This document shows, in pieces, positions 33,891 through 45,040 of a stretch of 64,000 nt of DNA. The notes under the pieces were generated by a model. The model did not search any database and had not been told where the DNA came from. It saw only the letters and a program-made list of their open reading frames with translations. A program made the position numbers and the translations under genes. The DNA is from Hydractinia symbiolongicarpus (taxonomy: Eukaryota; Cnidaria; Hydrozoa; Anthoathecata; Hydractiniidae). The DNA is taken from positions 1,688,501 to 1,752,500 of the forward strand of contig NC_079888.1 in assembly GCF_029227915.1 (NCBI RefSeq), written 5' to 3'. How positions within the stretch are numbered: position 1 is the first letter of the stretch; each line of letters begins with the position of its first letter.

Positions 33891-35172
33891 GGATCTGCGA
33901 TTATATCTTTACAAGAAAAACTCAAAAGGTTGAGAAATTCGGATGAAGTTAGCACAGCCATTTTTCTTCTAATTTTGTACCTTTGCGGGTTATGTTAAAG
34001 ATTGTTCGGTAATGAAAGCATCGCAAAAAGCGCGAGTGGTGAATGCAGCGCTCTTAACATGACCTATGCTCGTGAGAAAAATCTAATTCTGCAGCCTACC
34101 GACTTTAAAGTTATTGCTTGCCCGCTTAGAGTAATGATTACAAATTCGCAAGAATATACCTTTTTGTCGCAGAGAGAAAAAAAAATTCGCATTTCTTTAT
34201 CTTCTAGAACATAATGTAAGAATGAATACAAAATAAGAAAATTGTCAAAAGTACAGGTGTAGTAAACAGGTAATTGTGTATATGGTACGACTCATACAGT
34301 CTCATCTCAAAATGGAAAAATGAGAAAACCATTAAAAAACAAAATAAAATAACACAAATGCCGATATGTGAACAAACTTACGGATCAAAATTTAATGACG
34401 CCATTCTAAGTATGCAAAATGTGAACCAGTGCTAGAAAACAGTGACGCCACAATTGACATTTACCCCCATACAGCCTACGCGTATTCTTTTCCGAAATAC
34501 AAGAGATCTTTTTACTGCTGGGGATTGTATGACGTCTTTAAAATATTATTCGTTACAACAGCAAAATTTAGCTTTTCGTTAATAATATGATAAAATAGAG
34601 ACGCCCGGTAACTTTTTTTCGATGCTACCTCAATGGAATTAGTGCCGTAGCATTAAAGAAGTCACAATCATATTTTGACGATAATTTAAAAAAATTCTAA
34701 GCGTACGGATAATAATAGTCGAAAGTTCTTTAAGGACATTTCTGGCAAAAAGTTTTGAAGGAAAGTGTTTTTCAAAGTACAATAGACATGAAAAGATAAT
34801 TTAAATCAATAAGAATTATCTACATGTAACCGATATTTGACTTACTGTCATTAGTATTCTCTAAACAAAAGTTAACTTAAAAGTCATGGTTAATAAATAA
34901 CAAGAAGATATTCGTAACTCAGTTCTTTTTTCTCAATATCTGTCGGCCATTATGAAGCTGAACGCAAAGTAGTAGGCTTGTCACATCTCCTGGCACTGAA
35001 AAAAAAAATTGTGATCCAACAGTATATTTTATATGAGCACAACTTAGACAGGTAACCCCAATCTGTTGTAAGGATCAAAACAAATCGCAATTTCATGACA
35101 ATGGGTATGGAAGTATCCAATCAAATTCGCCACTGTAATACACTATAGACTAATAAAAAAGACAATCGTCGA

Positions 35173-35754
35173 TCAACTTACCTTTCTTTTAGATTTTTTA
35201 TTCTTTCTTGTTCTTTCGTAGGACAATCTAGTTCGGATTTAGCTGAAAGAATACTTTTCTAGAAGTCCTGTACCGTCAAAACATTCGTCCACTCTATCTT
35301 CAGTAAGCTTTCCGCCCTTGATTAATTTCTTTCCTCGAGATACCAACACATCTAAGTCACTTTCTGAAAACAAGCAACGACGCTAATACGGAGACCTTTT
35401 CACTTTGTTCATCACTCTGAGTTTGACATATACTTGTCTCGGTGAAGCATCTATTGAACTAATTGTCTCACATTTCTACTTAACAAAACCATAACTAATT
35501 TCCTCAATTTTAAAAGCGGTTTCTATTTCACTCACTTCTTTTTCAGACCATAACTTCCGTTTGCTTTGCGAAGTAGGGGTGCATACTGATTGCGGAGTTG
35601 CTGTTTTATCAGGTGTAGTAGCTATTGGTCGGTTTTTGTCATGGTAATCACTTCCGTAGAATAGATCTGTAACCACATTCGTCCCAACACTGGCTGACTT
35701 TCTCATATTTCTTATGTAATAATGATCTTCCGCCGTACTCTTACTATGCGCCAT
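35173..35754 (-). pseudogene. Recombinase C-terminus and Myb/SANT-like tail (copy B)
   Basis: Starts MAHSKSTAEDHYYIRNMRKS with the His and the nucleophilic Tyr intact, followed by KRKLWSEKEVSEIETAF. A TAG interrupts the frame at 35476 where copy A reads VKKKCE. Additional stops follow (near 35385). The tail is otherwise as in copy A, including the AAGGTAAGTTGA ending. Confidence 0.7.
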
Positions 35755-35785
35755 CAGGTTGGCAACTTCAGCGGTAAATTTGCTT

Positions 35786-36700
35786 TTATTTTAATCCGGT
35801 GCTTGTGGATTTCCTTATGATGTTCGCAGTTAGATTTTTTGGTGCCTCTTTGCTCTCATAGTTTCCTGCTTTCTTCCATGCTAAATGCAATCTTTTACTT
35901 ACGTCACCAGAGTTATATTTTTGTCCTGACCAAGTCACAAAAACATTCTCAAATTTTGGGGATGTTTGAGGCCTTGCTCTAATGACGTAGATCTTCAACA
36001 GTTCGTAGTTCTCTGTTGTTAAAATCACCTTAGCCGGACTGTAGTGCTCAACTGTCCTATGATCCCACACTTCTATGAGCCATTTCCCATCTTCTTGCAA
36101 CTCTGAACTTTTGAATTCTGCGATTGTCATGTTTGACGTTACGCCTGAGGGTGGTGCACTTGTAAAGTGGATCTTTGTGTTCAAGTGACCCCTGATGAGG
36201 CAATACTCCCGGTGTTTCATAATGTTTCAAAGACCGCAACAGCATTTTCACTATTATTATAGCGTTTTACCTGTTCTTCATCAACAAGCATCTTAAAATT
36301 ATCAACATACTTTTATGTTTTAAAATATTTTCCTGCTTTTTATAATGTTTCCTCCAATGTTTATTTTTTTCAATTAATGTGTGCATGTCTCTCCTCTTTA
36401 CATTCGCCATGACTAGGTCTTCTGCAAGTAAAAATTCGCAGAAGTCTATCGGCGAGTACAGATATTAATTGATACTTGAGGGGATAGTTCCTTTGGCACC
36501 GCGATGTTTGACGATATACAGATCACGGAAATCCGTTTCTAAAAACGATATCTAAGTCATCTTTCACTCCAACGGCAACAAAAATTCGCCGCACGTCACC
36601 AAAGATAACGGATATTGAACGCTCCTTTCGGTTTCTGTCAGGACCAATCATGTAGTTGAAAAATCTGTCTAATAATTTTTTTACACTTGGTCCCAGACTC
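35786..36700 (-). pseudogene. Recombinase catalytic core (copy B)
   Basis: Open frame 35786-36220. The first Arg is in CLIRGHLNTKI (the usual Asp after Arg is now Gly). The hairpin Lys has become Arg (VWDHRTVEHYSPAKVIL). The second Arg is in NIIRKSTSTGLK. The frame ends at the same TAA and one-base shift as copy A. The N-terminal helix LLDRFFNYMIGPDRNRKERS lies near 36630. Between them, 36290-36420 carries sequence deleted in copy A. Confidence 0.75.
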
Positions 36701-36739
36701 ATTGCAAGCCTCCAATCGGTATTTTCATCAATCTACCAA

Positions 36740-37560
36740 TGGTATTCTTCTTCACTTTCGCTGGATGTGCATTCCTTACCTGAACTCTCATAACTATCGG
36801 GTGAACTCTGTGAAAATATACCTTCTTCATTTCTGGAGTCCTTCTTTTTACCGGGGTTGATCCTCATGCGTCGTAATTGCAAATATGAAAGTCCAGTTGT
36901 TTCTGTGTTCAAACTTATCGTTATGTTTTTAGCAGATGATTTTTCTATATGTTTTTTAGAGATTTCTGGTTTGCTGTTTGACGACTTGTTCTACATCAGT
37001 ATTACCAGTATTAGTTGTTGAATTCGCAGATCTATTTAATGGTGCTGTAACAGTGTGTGATGAGACGATGTTCCGTAAGCGCAGCTGGGAAAATCCAGTT
37101 GTTTCCAAATTCTTATCTACCATTGTGTTTTGTGAGGAAGGATTTTCTATATCTTTCTTCAGAATTTCTGGTTTTTGGTTGTCTTGCTTGGCGACAGTAT
37201 GATAGGTCAAGTTTGCAGGTCTATATAATGACGTTGTAACAGTGTGTGATACCGCAAAGCTCTGTTCTTTGTGCGCCATTATTAACTTTCTTGGAGATTC
37301 CAAGAGGTTTTCTGGCATTATTTCCATGTTATATCTAACAGCACTCTTCAACAAGTCGTAGTAGAGCGGACCTCTAGGGATTTTATGTTTTGTTGATAAA
37401 AGTTCAGACATATTTGTTCTTACGTGCAGACAATTATCAATCGGGCAAATTTTTTTTACATGAAAATTTTTACTTTTGTTATCTTTATTTCAGTTTGTAG
37501 ATGTTTTTCATGATCTGAATAAGATTGGTCGCAAATTTTACAATACTTCTTAGGCATAGG
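36740..37560 (-). pseudogene. Zinc finger and linker of the YR protein (copy B)
   Basis: Frame 36956-37411 holds the C2H2 His half (MSELLSTKHKI), then the two linker repeats also seen in copy A (SHTVTTSLYRPANLTYHT and SHTVTAPLNRSANSTTNT). 37480-37560 holds CKICDQSYSDHEKHLQTE, the DBF4-type finger with one changed residue. The roughly 1 kb that separates them in copy A is absent. Confidence 0.6.
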
Positions 37561-37561
37561 G

Positions 37562-37960
37562 TCACAGCATATTTGAAATTCCTCTTTCTTCTCCTTTTGC
37601 ATGGAAAATAACTGCTTTACTCTCATCGTCAAAGTTAAAATCTGGAATGGCAAAGTTACGATACACCTGCGGTCGATATGCTTTGGACTTGTCTTCTATT
37701 TTCAAGTGCGGTTCTTGAAGCATCTCAGTAGAACTATCGATGGACCTAAAGAGCTTTTTTTTGGCAACAGGAGAAACAGAGGGATTTACTTTAAATATTT
37801 CTTTCCCAGCCGTAGATCGGATTGTATCTTCTTCTCTGTAAGAACCTTCTGAATTCAATACATCTTTCAATACTTCTCCAGCAGTAACAGTTTTGTTGTT
37901 TTAGCTTTAAACGGTTCTTCAGAAGTTTTCATTTTTAGCATGACTAATTTAAATGGCTTT
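37562..37960 (-). pseudogene. Linker between SET domain and zinc finger (copy B)
   Basis: The frame 37562-37870 begins MKDVLNSEGSYREEDTIRST and is rich in charged residues. It contains KKKLFRSIDSSTEM and VYRNFAIPDFNFDDESKA and resembles nothing known. Upstream, in a shifted frame, LPWRNNNKYEKPFKLVMLKM joins it to the SET domain. It has no counterpart in block A because of the deletion at 23590. Confidence 0.5.
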
Positions 37961-38007
37961 TCATATTTGTTGTTATTTCTCCATGGCAGAAACTTTTTCA
38001 GTTCACC

Positions 38008-38390
38008 TTAGTCGTACCTCAGTTCTGTATTCAGTGATATATCTTTAACGGCAATCAGGCAAAGATGTGGTCTGTTGTCGCTCAATTTCAGCATCATTTT
38101 ACAATTTGCGTATTGCGATGGCGAGTCATTCACAAATCTGGCAACACAGTCCGATCCAGGACCGTCTATGCGCTTTTCTTTATTACCGTTCTTGAAGTAA
38201 AACAAATAACTGCCAACGTCGTCTGCGTATGCCATTGCCCTTTCATTTGCCTCAGTTGCACTTAATAAAGCACTGCGGTATGTCAGGAGGGCATCTTCTT
38301 TTCTGTACGTTTGACATGAAAATACACCATGTCCTATAAGTGATGATAATGATATTGTTGCTCCTACGGTACTGGCATTACTTCTTACAA
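38008..38390 (-). pseudogene. SET domain (KMT5A-like) fragment, N-terminal to the YR gene
   Basis: In frame upstream of the first ATG it reads LIGHGVFSCQTYRKEDALLT ('GxGVFA' start of SET). Then come SYLFYFKNGNKEKRIDGPGS, VARFVNDSPSQYANCK (the 'R-x-x-N-H-S' pseudoknot motif, with D for H) and HLCLIAVKDISLNTELRYD. SET domains end in 'E-L-x-Y-D-Y-G'; here the codon after RYD is TAA, followed by GE. The stop thus falls exactly on the conserved Tyr. SET domains of this shape methylate lysine on histone or other proteins using S-adenosylmethionine. This copy is inactive. Confidence 0.8.
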
Positions 38391-38400
38391 TAAACAGTGA

Positions 38401-39940
38401 CTACAACTTACAATTACTTAACCCTATTCGCTCCAGGTTTTTTTGTATATATGAAAGGGGAGGGGCGGGGTGGATTCCACCCCCTCCAAAACTTTTTATA
38501 GGCTTAACTAAATTAGATCAACTTGGCACACTGAAACATAGCACGTCATAAAAGAATCAAAATGGCAGCAATAATTTCTTGCTTTTGTCAGCACTTTTTC
38601 TGTGACATCACCAGAAGCTTGAAACTTGTCAAAAATACCACTATCTGCTTAAATGCAATTACTTTACTTTTAGAACAAATTATAATACTCTGTTTCAAAT
38701 TTCAGGTGAAATCTGAAGTAATCGGAAAATCGGATTAATCACGTGTCCAAACGTTAAAGAATAATTCCCCTTAATGGAATACAATTGTGTTGCGACTTGT
38801 CAGTTCCAGTTTATAAGTATTTAATAGAAATTTAAGGGGTGGGTTCAAGTAATAACTAATATCTAAAGCTCTAAAAGGTATGGCACCTAAAATTTTGGTA
38901 TGCAGGTGGTAAATAGATAAATATAACAACTCAAAGGTATCATAACCTTGTAGCCTAGCAAAAAGAAGTGATTAAGAATAAACCAGCAGGAGAGGCGGAA
39001 TCCGTCGTGCCCTCGGAGATGAAAAAACTGCGGATTTTTGAAACATTTGCGTGTTTCATGGATCATATATGCGAAATATTATTTTTCTGTAGGTTAGTTT
39101 AATAAAAAAAGTATTTTTTCTCTCCCTTACCTTACTAAATATTACTAACAGGATCCCTATTTTTTTATTTATTTTTTTTGATTTCGTTCATTTTCATTTT
39201 AGGCTCTAGTTTTTTCATTTTTTACGTGGATTTAACTTAATAGATCACGCAAATAATTTATGTAACTCACTTAATCCTTTATCAACGAAGGAGGTGGCAC
39301 ATTCCCCGTCCTATGTTACCTTTCTTGCTACCATGGATTGATAAAGTAAGCTACCTGAGTTTTACTAAAATCTTATTAAACAAGATGCTGTGAATTGATT
39401 AGTTCCCAGGCCTTCCTGCCCTTGATTTATTAGCCATTATTTAGAACTATTGATATACTTCTTTGGGAATCCTTGTAAAATAAAAAATCGTATAACTTTT
39501 GTTCGTCTCAGTTGAATGTTTAACTAGAACTCGAAATTTCGATTCAGAACTCTAGGACTTAAGTTAACACATATATTCTCGTTATTTTTCGGAATCTTGA
39601 TGATGTCATAGATAAAGTAACATAAGCGTTTGACGCGATTTTGTTGCTCCTATAAATTTTAATCATTTCACTAAATTTGATCACATTCGTATTACACTAT
39701 CATTAGTTTCCTCTGGAGATAGTTTGATAAAAAAATCCAAATGAATTAGGGCTAACGTACACTAACAATCGAGAAAAAAGAACTGTTCAGCATAATACAT
39801 AAATACTTCATATGATGTAAAAAATATTCTTTATATGAATCGCATCGCAGTGAACAAAAAAACTACATTATTTGCGACGAAGTACAAAGTTCTCCTAAGT
39901 ATATACAAGTTTAACAGTAACCATAGTTACAGATTAAATA
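38401..39940. other. No gene seen
   Basis: AT-rich, with an isolated G-rich stretch at 38455-38475 ('gaaaggggaggggcggggtgg'). No frame with domain support. Confidence 0.5.
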
Positions 39941-40150
39941 CTAATTGTATAAATACAATGGAGTAGATCTAATGTTGTTATTAAACTGGGGACTATCCTG
40001 CATTATGAACAAACTCTCTTTAATCTCTAGCAAATCCCAGTTGTTACGATGACGCGACGTCTCACCTATATAAGTGGCGGTGCAGACACTGCACTTATAT
40101 TTGTAAATGACGCCTGACTTTAATTTAATAAGAAGTATTTCATTATTCAA
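39941..40150 (-). pseudogene. Penelope-like element scrap (GIY-YIG endonuclease)
   Basis: The frame contains GVIYKYKCSVCTATYIGETS followed by RHR. This has the GIY motif (as VIY), a CxxC insertion and the YIG-ET-x-R motif of Penelope-like endonucleases. It then jumps to LLEIKESLFIMQDSPQFNNN, the usual C-terminus, so the middle of the domain is deleted. Only about 70 residues remain. It lies 50 bp from the ISL2EU left terminus. Confidence 0.7.
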
Positions 40151-40827
40151 TCATACCTATGAGAGAATACTCCTTTTTAAAATTATTGCGCAATATTCAG
40201 CCTCATCATGAAAAAGAGGCAGCCGTTGCTCCAAATCTTTTATATTTTATTATCTCTTACGATACGGGGACATTGAAAAATCACGCGCAACGAATAATGG
40301 AGAATTAATTATCTCAATAATAATTTCCCGTAATTTTCCGTATTTTGTGATGACTATTTGATTACCTCCATAATTGTATGCACGTATTTTAGGATAAACA
40401 TTGCTAATTACCATTTTACGAATTTTCTTCAAGAGAGAAGACGTACTATCAAACTTTATTACTTTTAAAACTTAAAACTTCAATAAAACTGCTATTTTAA
40501 TAGCAACAACTCTCTACACAGACTCAGTAGTTTGTGTAAAAACTCAAGAACAGTTTATTATAATGGAAAACAATGACGGAGACCATGAAATGATAGTTTT
40601 GATAGACTTTAATGATAGTTAATGATAGACTTCAACGAACTATTTGAAGAAAAAGTATACGAGAAAGGGGAGATTCAACAAACTGTGCACACTGATATTA
40701 TATATTTTGTCAGCAGATAGGTGATTAATATACATCAAATTTTGTACAAAATTTAAAAACTACCACAGCACACCATAATATATATAATAGTTTATCCTCT
40801 ACTTAGTTTTCTCTTGATTTTATTTAG

Positions 40828-42269
40828 CTCATGAAAGTATCATATTAACAGAAGATGACATTAGTGACCCACATATTCATATAGATTTTGAAAAACTTTC
40901 AAATTACAAAGTCGAACATTTAAAAAGATGGCTGGTATTCCGAGAAGACACACTTCAAGGTATTACAACTTTGAAAGAAGCTCAAGTTCGTGTTATGAGC
41001 TATTTCGAAAATAAAACTGAAGCCAAAATTGTAGATCCTACACCTGATAAAATCTGGCTACGTAAAAAAGCAGAAAAAATGGGAGTTATTTTGAAACCGC
41101 TGTGGAAAGAGGGAATGCTTCCATCATTTCCTTTGAAACTCAAAGCTGATATGTCAAAACCAATTGATTTAACAGGTTGGTCGAAATACTTGAAAGGAAT
41201 GCCAAATTTTACAGTTGAACATATTCAAAATTATCATGAACATGTCAATGAAACATTTTGTAAAAATTCAACAAAAATAAAGAAACATTTTATACGTGGC
41301 GAACAATTCATCGAAGAGAAGTTCTTAGATACTGATACAATATATGTTAAAGAAGATGAAACAATATTTTATTTGAAGGGTGTAGCTGCAGCTAGTTTGA
41401 AAAAAGCAAATAGATGGGTTTTTTTAGCCATAGAGAAAAAAACCTCCAATATTGAGTTTGCGAACTGTCAGTGTCCAGCTGGACGTTGTGGGACATGTTC
41501 TCATGCATATGCTATGATGAAACTTTTAGCAAAGTGGGTAGTAGATGGCCTATCTATGGTACCGGCAACTAAAGCATGTACTTCAAAGCCCTGCGTGTGG
41601 AATGTTCCGCAGTCCAGAGGTAGAATAGAAAAGGTTCCTATCATGGAAATGATGATCAAGTCTCCTCCATCGAAAAAAACTAAAAAAACTGACAATGTTC
41701 AAGACAAAAAGGGTATTGTTTCATCTCTTTACGAACCTCGAATAGTTAAAAACACTTTAAAAGATGATATCAATTTTCCCATAAGACATATGGAACATAA
41801 AACACCAACAAATATATGTGCAACCAAATTACTTAATCCCAATCCAGTTCATCACAGACAGACACAATTTGGAACTTTACCATCAGGTTCGTACCTCTCA
41901 TATCAGTGTTCAGTTATGCCACCTGATTTTACAGTATACTGTAGCATTGACAGATCAGATGGAAAAGAGTACCCATTGTATCAAAGATATCCACAATTTC
42001 CATTCCAATCATTGGAAAATGTTATAGACACTTTTACTAAGGATATTTATATTGTTGAAATAAAGAAAAACAATATTTTAGAAAATTTAAAATCCCACTC
42101 CGAAGATGTTAACTTGATTGAAACGAGTACAAGAAATCAAGCTGATGATCCGAACTGGTTTTTATACCGCAAGAACAGATTTACAGCATCTTTATGTAAC
42201 AAATTGGGTAAAACTGGAAAATCTTCGAAGACATTAGCCCATAACATTGTCAAAATCAAATTACTATAA
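40828..42269 (+). pseudogene. SWIM / YqaJ-type nuclease of the ISL2EU element, core deleted
   Basis: The exon begins after TTTTATTTAG at 40827. The segment before the first ATG-less start is coding: LSNYKVEHLKRWLVFRED looks like a SAP-like helix pair. A SWIM zinc finger follows, NCQCPAGRCGTCSHAYAMM (CxC...CxH), and then a long linker. The YqaJ nuclease starts with DDPNWFLYRKNRFTASLCN. The frame breaks off in KTGKSSKTLAHNIVKIKLL and a TAA. The Asp and Glu-x-Lys catalytic residues of YqaJ are missing; the C-terminus resumes in another frame at 42269. An upstream exon starting with the ATG near 40563 is possible but contains a stop. Confidence 0.8.
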
Positions 42270-42475
42270 ATAAAAACCACACGTATTATGACCAAGTACA
42301 AATGCAACTTGCTATAACAACACGCACATGGTGTGACTTCGTATTTTATACATCGAAAGGATTAACCATTGACAGAGTTCCCTTTGACACAGAATATTGG
42401 GATACATTGCAGCACCGAATCTCGAAATTTTATTTTACGTACATGTTACCCGAAATTGTGGAATTAGAGGAATGA
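42269..42475 (+). pseudogene. C-terminal piece of the YqaJ-type nuclease
   Basis: In the frame starting AAT at 42269 the sequence reads NKNHTYYDQVQMQLAITTRT, then WCDFVFYTSKGLTIDRVPFD and ending in VELEE before TGA. This is the typical end of YqaJ-family transposon nucleases ('YYxQVQxQ ... WCDFVVYT'). It directly abuts the truncated upstream frame but in a different phase, so an internal deletion removed the middle of the domain. Confidence 0.75.
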
Positions 42476-42739
42476 ACCTATCTAGATATTTTTATATACT
42501 TTATATATAAATATAAATAAGTACTTGAAACATATCATAACCTTGTAAAATATGAAATATACTTCAAAGTGATATTTTTTGCAAGGATTGATTTTTACGA
42601 GTTTGCAACATTACCACAAAAATAAGCTATAGAAAAAATCATCTCCTTGAGGTATATCTCATAATGTGTGTGTAGCAGTAAAAAACTTTTTAGATATTTT
42701 TATGCATATAATTGTAAAGATTTTCTTTTTCTAAACATT

Positions 42740-43640
42740 CTATACCTTTAAAATTGGTTCCTGAAAATTTGCTAACATTGCACAAACAGTGATGATCTGG
42801 TTAAGAAAACCTAGCATGTTAACAGGAATAACTCGATCAAATATGTGAAAAGTTTTCAATCTCTGTATCATTCTTTCGACATGTATTCTTTCAGCGGCAA
42901 TTTGTTGACTTTGAATAACTTCGCTTTCACTGAACTGATCTCGTCCTCTCAAAAAACATGGTATTATCAGCTCCACACCGATTGGATTCACATATTCTGC
43001 TATCAAAAAACCTCGATCTGTCATGATCGCATCACCAGGCTCCCAGAGTTCTGGGTATAATATTCCACTTTTCACTACTATATTTTTATCAGATATGCTC
43101 CCAGGGAAGGCTGAGGATATAAAAGTGAAGCCACCCCCTGGTGCAATTCCAACCAGAACTTTTACTGTAGTGTGACTTTTGTAATCTGAATACATCAATT
43201 TATGGACAACAAGTAAAGCAGGCACTGCAATTTTGAATTCGACACAGTCTATAATGCACCGTACATTTGGAAATTTTTCCATCATTGATTTTGGCATTAC
43301 ATCTTTTACCTGCTGTCGGGTAGGCCATATGCATATTGATCCAAATTTAACGTACATATAATTTATCCAAGTCAACACTGTATTGGTGACTGTAGCTTCA
43401 GAAACTTGAAAGATATAAGATAAATGAAAAATATCGAAGTTTCTTCTAATGCGTACCAGGGTCAACAAAAAACTTTCTAAAGGGGATAAGATTCGGGGTC
43501 TCCCTCTCTGTGAATCACCTTTGACCTGTTGGTTGTTGTATAATACCACATTTTCTCCATTGTCACCAGTGTTCAAAAATATTAGTATGCCTTTGAAAAC
43601 TTTAACATTTGGTAAACCAGTGTAGTGGTTAGATATAAGA
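42740..43640 (-). CDS. DDE_4 transposase domain of the ISL2EU element
   Basis: Numbered from the ATG at 43675, an HTH-like segment lies at about residues 60-100 (RGRPRILSPLESFLLTL ... FQVSEATVTNTV). The catalytic residues are D143 (IIDCVEF), D196 (GSISDKNIV), D220 (DAIMTDRGF) and E267 (IHVERMIQRLK). All acidic residues are present and the frame is open to the stop at 42740. The N-terminal part of the protein is the THAP ORF 43629-44263, out of phase by the repeat at 43640-43670. In the ISL2EU family this enzyme cuts the element ends. The domain looks intact but is separated from its DNA-binding part. Confidence 0.85.
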
Positions 43641-44263
43641 TAAATAAGATAAATATAAGATAACATGTTCAACAAATTTACATTTTGTAGTTACAGTTCT
43701 GTGCAACAAATCATTTTTAAGTTGTTCATTTTCCTTCTGCAATGCTTCGATTTTGCTTTGTGAGTCAAAAAAACTTTCTTCTGTTTGGCTTGACATATCA
43801 CAACTAACATCTGGCATATCTATCATAAATGACTCTGTCGGAGGTTCATAATCTGACACTGTGTTTCTAAATTTTTTGCGGGGAGAGGGTCTGTTGACAG
43901 GAGGTTTCCGTTTACTTCCCTGCTGTTCTACCATGGCTTCAAACAGCATAGGTTTTGCTCCTTTTTTTAATTTCCTTAATGTGCCACCAGGAGGACGAAT
44001 TATATCAGATTTCTCAAAATGTTTCTCGCACAAAACAGTATAATTAGTAACTCTAAAGTTGTTTTTTCCATCAACTCTTTTTATACGATTACACCACACT
44101 TTTCTAAGACTGGGATCTTTCGGAAACTGGAAGAAACTCAAAGCACTTGTGATACGTTCACCCTCGAATTCAACTAAACCTCTACTATCACATCCCCAGG
44201 CAGGCACTGCTTTCCAAGACTTGGTTTTTTATGTTTACCTTTTTTCGATACACTGTCCGCCAT
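43641..44263 (-). pseudogene. THAP DNA-binding domain of the ISL2EU transposase
   Basis: A likely start ATG is at 44263 (MADSVSKKGKHKKPSLGKQC). A one-base shift then leads to PAWGCDSRGLVEFEGERITS. The THAP C2CH residues are the Cys at GKQC (before the shift), Cys of WGC, and Cys and His of VLCEKHF. FFQFPKDPSLRKVWCNRIKR and IIRPPGGTLRKLKKGAKPM complete the THAP pattern. A coiled-coil-like segment (KIEALQKENEQLKNDLLHR) follows. The frame then ends in ILYLSYLSYI, made by a short AGATAAAT repeat. Two frame breaks (near 44207 and 43650) make this a probable pseudogene. Confidence 0.8.
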
Positions 44264-44517
44264 AGCGATTTTTTTATTTATGAAGAACTGGAGCAACGGC
44301 TGCCTCGTTTCCGTGAGACGGCAATTACGTCATTATGAATTTATAAAACGGAGTATCGATTTGATAATGGACAAATCCACTTCCGTCTGAAAACAGTGTA
44401 TCCCTCCATGGCCTAATTGCATAATTTCTCACCCAAGAACAAAAAAGATATACAACAATTAAAATGTTTGCCTTAAAAAACACAAGATTAAAATAGCGTA
44501 AATGATTTTTTAAGATT

Positions 44518-45040
44518 TTAAGGGCGCTTATTCGAAAGTAGCGGTTATTCGAATAAGGGGGCGCTTATTTAAAAAATTGAAATTTTATTGTTTAAATGTT
44601 TTTGCTAAAACAAATATCTCTTTTCCAGCCTCTTCTATATCAGAATTTGTAACACCGAAGGGGGACTTTTCGGACACATTCCAATTATTTAGAATGTCCA
44701 ATTTCTTGGTGTGGCCAAAGAAAGAGAAATAGGGAGGTTGGACTTGTTGTGCCAGCCATGTACAGTGTTATGACAGAAAACAAAGAAATCATTCATAACA
44801 ATAAACTCAAAAAAAAAGGAAAAACGTAACCATTTGAGATGAATTTTGACTATCAAATAGAGATAAAAAAAGAGAGCTGTGTACTTATAAATGCTATTTT
44901 CTATTTTATAAATTAATAAAAATTTAAAATAAGCGCCCTCTTTTGTTCCTAATTTCATACTCAAATAACCGCCTGGGGGCGCTTATTCGAGTAGGGGCGT
45001 TTTTAGGGAGGGGTCGCTTATTCGAACATCTACGGTATGT
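44518..45040. mobile_element. MITE-like repeat with GCGCTTATTCGA motifs (copy B, both ends)
   Basis: The left end has GGGCGCTTATTCGAAAGTAG and 'ggttattcgaataaggggg'. The right end has 'caaataaccgcctgggggcg', CTTATTCGAGTAGGGGCG and 'ttattcgaacatctacggta'. A subterminal pair 'gcgcttatttaaaaaattga' / 'aatttaaaataagcgccctc' is inverted (44562-44583 and 44917-44940). This identifies a non-autonomous foldback element of about 520 bp, of which block A holds only the right two-thirds. Confidence 0.5.

Larger units (their letters stand above)
35173..38400 (-). mobile_element. Tyrosine-recombinase element with SET domain, copy B
   Basis: Order on the minus strand: SET domain (38008-38390), linker (37562-37960), DBF4-type finger (37480-37560), one C2H2 remnant and linker (36850-37450), recombinase (35786-36700) and Myb/SANT-like tail (35173-35754). 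The pieces between the SET domain and the finger follow one another with only single stops or frameshifts and no clear intron, so they were probably one long protein. The helical repeat region of copy A is missing by deletion. Confidence 0.7.
40200..44322 (+). mobile_element. ISL2EU-type DNA transposon
   Basis: Termini: GAGGCAGCCGTTGCTCC at 40216-40232 is perfectly inverted at 44290-44306. A weaker match extends outward to 40200 and 44322 (GCC...TC...), giving about 33 bp. Inside are a THAP + DDE_4 transposase (minus) and a SWIM/YqaJ-like nuclease gene (plus). This pairing is known for ISL2EU (IS4EU) transposons. The outermost bases and a target duplication could not be fixed: flanks CA and AA do not match. 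It lies within the part of block B missing from block A. Confidence 0.8.

Noticed and set aside
44059-44265. Plus-strand frame opposite the THAP ORF
   Set aside because: It is the antisense shadow of the THAP domain, which has clear conserved residues on the minus strand.
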